Source of the DNA: Eunapius fragilis
Lineage: Eukaryota > Porifera > Demospongiae > Spongillida > Spongillidae
Assembly: GCA_963681505.1 (NCBI GenBank)
Contig: OY811981.1
Span: 5,363,727 to 5,427,726, forward strand
Length of the DNA stretch: 64,000 bases
Direction of reading: 5' to 3'
The stretch's first letter is position 1; every line of letters begins with the position of its first letter. The notes beneath the pieces are model-generated. The model had not been told where the DNA came from and did not search any database. It worked only from the letters and a program-made list of their open reading frames with translations. The position numbers were made by a program, and so were the translations under genes. This document shows positions 58,620-64,000 of this stretch, in pieces.

Positions 58620-59990
58620 TAAATTTATTGTCGAGATACGAACTTCAAAGAGACAAAAGTATCAGCGGTGTGAGCGTCTAAGCTGCAGCGCTATGAACAG
58701 TATTCCAACGAGATACGAGCTACAGACGCCCGCTTTTTTTCAGGATCTGCTCTGTAGCTGTCACAAGCAGATGCCCGCTTCTTTTTCAGGATCGGCATTG
58801 CACCGGGAGGACCCTAACTCGTCGTCTCGAATTTGGAGGTGTTCCTCTCGTCATTTAGCTCTCCTCTTTTGTTGAGGTGAAGGCATTTTGACAAAAACGA
58901 CTTCGCTAGCCCAAAAGTATAAGTATTGAACTAATTGAAGCAGACGCCCGCTTTTGTTCAGGATCAGCATTGTACCGAACGCGGGAGGACTCTAACTCGT
59001 CTGATTTTGGAGGTATTCATCTCGTCGTTTAGCTCTCCTCTTTTGTTGACGTGAAGGCATTTTGACAAAAACAACTTCGCTAGCGAAAAGTGGTGACAAA
59101 ACTGCGATCAAACGAAGCTGGATCAATTTTGCCACCACCCTCTCCGAGCGAGCTATCAATATAAGGGATCTGATTAATACCCCAATCTCGACTCGAGCTA
59201 TAATCAATGCCAGCTGTGACATGTAATGATTGGTTGTTTTATCTTCAACTTCCTTTTCTTGGCTATCAAAGGCAGATTTTGAAGTTTTATTACTGCCTGA
59301 TCGATATTGTTTTTGATCTAAATAATCATAACGAAGATCTAAGCGAATACCTGCTGCAACTATTACAGGTGCGGTTAATGGACAAACGACCGAGGAACGT
59401 ATTAACAGCATCATCGATAGCATTATCTGGCCTAGCACTATGCGTTCTATAGATACGGGCGACTCATTGTGCCAGACAGACCCCGGAACTACTCGCACAG
59501 CACTTGGGGCGCTTAAAGTCAGCAATTGAGCAAGGCGCTTTCTATATCGCGGGCGACCAATCTGTTTATAACGCTGCACAATTCTAATTATACGTGAATG
59601 TTGCCATGGGAACGCTTTAATATAGCACCCATATTACGTAATGATTATGTATATCAGTTTCATCATATATCTGATATCTGAAGATGTCCTTCTAGGAGCG
59701 ATTGGTATAACTTGCGCTTTTTAAAAACATTCCTATCCCGAGTTATACTCTTCCGAGAAGAAGTTAAGACGACATGCAACGTCGACAACGACGAAGAATT
59801 GGTTTGGGAACGAGAAAATAAAAACACGAGCTTTTTTGTTCTCAGAAAATAGAATGAAGGCTGAAAATGACTGTCTTTGCCTTCTGGTTCGATAGGAACA
59901 AAGAGCTAAACTATCCGTTGTTTGGTACGCTAGTTATACGCGGGTCGCGTTTTTATCACCGCATCCACGTGAAACGCGGGGAAATTTGGG
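58620..59990 (-). mobile_element. Palindrome-element module, duplicated
   Basis: Two successive versions of the K/R-rich coding segment (near 58790-58900 and 58940-59080) lie here; the second reads MPSRQQKRRAKRRDEYLQ on the minus strand. The rest matches 60400-60950 and 62700-63290 at lower identity. A minus-strand frame 58992-59579 (195 codons) spans it but has no known domain. Confidence 0.5.
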
Positions 59991-60078
59991 GGCACTTGTG
60001 GATACTGATAATTCCCTCCTATCGTTTATTTGACTGGAAAAATATATAATCAGAAAGCTCGCCCATTTGTAAAGTGTA

Positions 60079-60360
60079 ACAAGTGATAAAAACATTCTCT
60101 ATGCGAGAAGGTTGGTGGTATATAGGAATCAAAGGTGATGGTGGTATAAAAAGCAAGGGAACAAGGTTTCTGATTGAAAAGGAAAAATGAAATAGACCTG
60201 TATTAGCAACATGTTGTCATAAATAAATGTGCTTGCTAATATAGGTCTATTTCATTTTTCCTTTTCAATCAGAAACCTTGTCCCCTTGCTTTTTACACCA
60301 CCCACCTTTGATTCCTATACACCACCAACCTTCTCGCATAAAGAATGTTTTTATCACTTG
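60079..60360. mobile_element. Long-palindrome element, copy PB
   Basis: Ends AACAAGTGATAAAAACATTC and its inverted match. Arms of about 125 bp surround a loop of about 30 bp (CAACATGTTGTCATAAATAA). Followed by another module (60370-60950) in which the K/R peptide stops early. Confidence 0.8.
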
Positions 60361-61029
60361 ATTCCTAAATTTTTTCGGTGGTTTTAGTATTGAATTTAGT
60401 TCTTGAAACTTAACGCCGTTTACCTCTCCTCTTTTGTTGACGCGAAGGCATTTTGAAGAAAACAACTTCGCTAGCCAAAAGTGGTGAATAAAACTGCGAT
60501 CAAATGAAATCCCACTTGTTTATAGCTGCTAAAATTCTAAATAAGCGTGAATGTCGCCATGGGAACGGTTAAATATAGCACTCCATATTACGTAATGATT
60601 ACGTATATCAGTTTTATGCTTTATTCATATATCTGATACCTGATGATGTCCTTCCAGGAGATTCTAAAGCGATTGGTATAACTTGCGCTCTTTAAAACCA
60701 TTCATATACCCAGTTGTACTCGGCCGAGAAGACGACGACGACGACGGAGAAAAATTGGCGTGGGGACGAGGAAAACACGAGCTTTTTTGTTCTCTTAAAG
60801 CAAACAGTGTGAAGACTGGAACAAAACATTAAAATGACCGTCTTTGCCTTCTGGTTCGATAGCAACAAAGAGCTAAACTATCCTTTTCTAGGTACGCGAG
60901 TTATACGCGAGTCGCGTTTTTAATGACATTCATGATATTACTGGATTCCTATATGGAACCTACTCGCGTAGGTTCCGATTTCTACTTTCTTTTGGAATGG
61001 TGCTCTATAAATAACTCCCTGTTATATGA

Positions 61030-61800
61030 AAATATCGAACGGGTGCATAGTTTTTGATGTTGTAAATGCCCTCGGGTACACTTTTTTCAGGGTCATGTTT
61101 CCAGTATTACTGAATAAAAATTACATTTAATATGGGTTGTACAACTATAGGAGGGTACATAAATTCCTTTTTCAAACAAGCCAAAGCTTCTATTGCACTC
61201 GTTTTCAGCAGCAAGTTACAAGACCTTTTCGCTCGCGGTAGGCAGGGGGCGTGGTCCGCTCATCCAAAGTGCCAGCGAAGGCAGGTTTTGCAAGTTCCAC
61301 CAAAACATCCAGTCTGTACCTGTCTGGATAGAGTCATGGTATGTTATTTAGTAAGAGAGGAAGAAAGATTCTTGAAGTCCGCCCACGCAAAAATTACTCG
61401 CGGTAATGCCGTTTTCACATTTCATTACCTTGCACTGCATATCACTCCCGACCGGGAGAGTTGATTACATGTATTTAACTTAGAGCCATAATTTAAAACC
61501 ACTTTCACAAAGTTTCATACAGTTTTTACGCATTTAAATATGCTCTAGAAGGAATGTTATTTTAAAAATCTGTACCTCTTACGCGATAACTCTAGAACCA
61601 CTCAACTATGCTATGACGTTTCGAGCCAATGGTATGTCTGTTTGAGATACAAAAAAAAAAAGCAATATGCCTCATAATGGTACATGTAGTGAAATCTCCA
61701 CTCAACACCAAGCAATTCTATCTAGAGGGAATTAATCGTTTTTCGGTTTGCCCCAAAATAGACTAAATTTCCCCGCGTTTCTCATGGATGCGGTGTTAAA
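61030..61800. repeat. Inverted copy of the dispersed repeat
   Basis: Reverse-complement counterpart of 39230-39865 and 46700-47370. Its frame (61132-61464, +) shares the MG-x-TTIGGYINSFFKQAK start. The opposite orientation shows it moved independently of the tandem duplication. Confidence 0.6.
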
Positions 61801-61830
61801 ATGATTTCACGACCCGGGTCAATTCCTCTA

Positions 61831-62170
61831 GAGCTCTTTCATCGTGTGACTTAATAGCATTCATCTTCTAATTAGTCCGCCATATTGGTGCTCGTTTACA
61901 AAGGAGAAGTATGGGCTTATGCTTAGTTTTGGTATGTAACATTACTTCAGAGTGTCGTTTAAATATACATTATTGTGGTCTAACACATGACTAACATTTG
62001 TAAAAATATGATTTTTACTTGTGCCCTCGGAGCGTGAGTTATACGTATCAAAAGTACCAAAACCGAGCATAAGCCCATATATTTCCATAGTAAACCGAGC
62101 ACCAATATGGCGGACAATAAAGCAATTAACGCAATTAAAGCCCACGCGTCATGTGACCCTGAAAGAGCTC
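61831..62170. mobile_element. Fold-back MITE
   Basis: GAGCTCTTTCA at 61831 is matched by an inverted TGAAAGAGCTC ending at 62170. A better-conserved inner pair of about 60 bp (CCGCCATATTGGTGCTCG, GGGCTTATGCT) extends the arms past 110 bp. Flanking TA on both sides fits Tc1/mariner-type target duplication. Confidence 0.65.
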
Positions 62171-62296
62171 TATTATAGGAACTACTAACGTAGTTCCTGA
62201 TACCTAGGGACCTTCGGTGTTTGCAATTGGCCGCCAGCACATCACTACAAACCGAAAGTTCGACATTAAAATTTACCTACGGCAGTCCCTAATCCT

Positions 62297-62562
62297 ACAA
62301 GTAAAGAAAAACATTCTCTGACGAGAAAGTTGGTGGGATATAGGAATTGGAGGGGAACAAGGTTTTGAGTAAAGGGTAATGAGACAAAAATCCTATATTT
62401 AGCACATGTAAATGTAACAGAACCAAAAGAAGTGCTAAATATAGGATTTTTGTCTCATTACCCTTTACTCAAAACCTTGTTCCCCTCCTTTTTACACCAC
62501 CTTTGCCTCCAATTCCTATATCCCACCAACTTTCTCGTCAGAGAATGTTTTTCTTTACTTGT
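62297..62562. mobile_element. Long-palindrome element, copy PC
   Basis: Arms of about 115-130 bp, the cleanest copy, with near-exact arms and a 25-bp loop. It starts right after the unit-derived GTCCCTAATCCT and is followed by a module (62570-63290) encoding MPLRHQKRRAKQRAEYLQ on the minus strand, with a poly-C run at 62627-62663. Confidence 0.82.
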
Positions 62563-62624
62563 TTTCTCCATTTTTTAATTATCATTTTTCATTTTATTGT
62601 CGATTATTAATACTGGCAAGTGCC

Positions 62625-62667
<43 letters not shown>

Positions 62668-63290
62668 CTTCAATTACCGTCACGAGGCGGAACGCGAGAG
62701 AATTCTAACTCCTCGTCTCGACTTTGAAGGTATTCCGCTCGTTGTTTAGCTCTCCTCTTTTGATGACGCAAAGGCATTTTGAAGAAAACAACTTCGCTAG
62801 CCAAAACTGGTGAACAAAACTGCTCACCAAAACTGTTTATAACGCTGCTAAATACACGTGAATATGTCGCCATGGGAGCGGTTAAATATAGCACTCCATA
62901 TTACGTAATGATTACGTATATCAGTTTTATGCTTTATTCATATATCTGATACCTGATGATGTCCTTCCAGGAGATTCTAAAGCGATTGGTATAACTTGCG
63001 CTCTTTAAAACCATTCCTATACCGAGTTGTACTCGGGCGAGAAGAATTAGACGACTACGACGACGACGACGGAGAAGAATTGGTCTGGGGACGAGTACAA
63101 ACACGAGCTTTTTTTGTTCTCTTAAAGCAAACAATTTGAAGACTGGAACAAAACATTAAAATGACGATCTTTGCCTTCTGGATCGATAGGAACAAAGAGC
63201 TACACTATCCGTTTCTTGTTACGTGAGTTATACGCGGGTAGCGTTTTTTAATGATTTCACGACCCGGGTCAATTCCCTCGAAACTCTTAA

Positions 63291-64000
63291 ATAGAATAAA
63301 AAATAGAATTTAAAAAAAAACTTTAACATAGAATATCGTGAAAACCGCGTTTCTTTGAGACGTCCAGTGCACAGATATTGTATACAGCATCACACAGATT
63401 CACACTACAAATAGAATCCCAAACACAAATGTTAAGAGCGAAATTAAAGCTGCAGCGGAACAAAGGCAGTGCGATTACGGGGATACATAGATGGTAAAAA
63501 TTTGTTGCTTTTATCCTATGCAATAGAATAAAATAGAGGTGGACGCTAGTATAATTTATGCTTTTAAAGTGTAAGTGGCTTAACTGAAATGAGATTATAG
63601 AAATAGCTGTTCAGCATTGGGTAATAATCACACAGTATGTAGAATAACACGCTCAGCTATTATCCCTAGAAACCTGCAAATAGAAAATAGAATGGGCTAG
63701 GGATATAGGAACTACTACTACTACCGTAGTTCCTGATTTCACGTCATTTGACTGTCACGCGATTGCTTCGTTAACAACGCAATTTGTCTCCAGAATACAT
63801 CGGTACTCAATCGTATGTTCTTCCATTCGCAGCTTTTTTCATTTCTGCAGATATTTTCTCCATTTTCCTCTTTCCGCCATCACTCGTTTGAATTCAATAA
63901 TTATTATTATGTTTGCAATTAAAGATCTCATTGTACATGCAGGGTACTAAATTAAAAAGAAAAAAGTTAGAAATTAAGTCACGAAAGCGGATAGGTTAAA
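63291..64000. other. AT-rich stretch and return of unit 4 sequence
   Basis: 63291-63700 is AT-rich with repeated AAATAGAATA and no gene seen. TAGGAACTAC...GTAGTTCCTGA at 63708-63735 ends the insertion, and sequence from about 63740 matches unit 2 at 43600-43860. Confidence 0.5.

Larger units (their letters stand above)
55396..64000. repeat. Tandem segmental duplication, unit 4 (runs off the window)
   Basis: Carries an intact last-exon copy and dispanin 4. It is split by inserted blocks at about 58287-62201 and 62297-63735; the unit sequence resumes at 62202-62296 and again from 63736 to the window end. Confidence 0.85.

Noticed and set aside
58992-59579. 195-codon minus-strand frame as a host gene
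   Set aside because: It crosses duplicated palindrome-element module sequence and only its end (MPSRQQKRRAKRRDEYLQ) is conserved among copies.

Overview
This is animal nuclear DNA. It has spliced genes with GT-AG introns, AATAAA polyadenylation signals, animal protein families (PROPPIN, SKI/SNO/DAC, CD225) and many decayed transposons. The exon style, the poly-C/poly-G and (CA)n tracts, and retroelement polymerase fossils of a type common in sponge and cnidarian genomes suggest a non-bilaterian marine invertebrate, most likely a sponge. That taxon is an inference.

Layout. (1) 1-2839 holds no intact gene: retroelement fossils and a 187-bp fold-back carrying a RecQ-like helicase fragment. (2) 2840-11274 (+) is a complete ten-exon WDR45B/WIPI3 gene (345 aa), an autophagy PROPPIN; its introns are packed with minisatellites and (GT)n. 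(3) 12573-34730 (+) is a sixteen-exon gene for a predicted 2,328-aa protein. Exon phases agree at every join. The protein has an N-terminal zinc-ribbon-like region, a very long Pro/Ser/Thr-rich part with short repeats, a second Cys-rich zinc-ribbon block, two SKI/SNO/DAC-like domains and a C-terminal helical exon. Its introns hold a decayed hAT transposon, MITE-like hairpins, minisatellites and a possible nested 56-aa secreted-peptide gene. (4) 34209-64000 is an array of four tandem segmental duplicates (about 6.3, 7.5, 7.3 and at least 8.6 kb). Each contains a copy of the last exon of the big gene (+) and, tail to tail with it, a four-exon gene (-) for a proline-rich, two-pass CD225/dispanin (IFITM-related) protein. 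Three dispanin genes are complete; the fourth lacks its 13-nt first exon within the window.

The copies have diverged by repeat number, tail frame, splice-site change and nested transposon insertions. The most unusual insertions begin with a 270-320 bp near-perfect palindrome followed by a module encoding a conserved K/R-rich peptide. The comparison of units gives empty sites that date several insertions after duplication. The likely biology is a transcription-regulator-like gene whose 3' end was amplified together with a neighbouring IFITM-like membrane protein gene, producing a small dispanin cluster plus spare terminal exons that could serve as alternative last exons.
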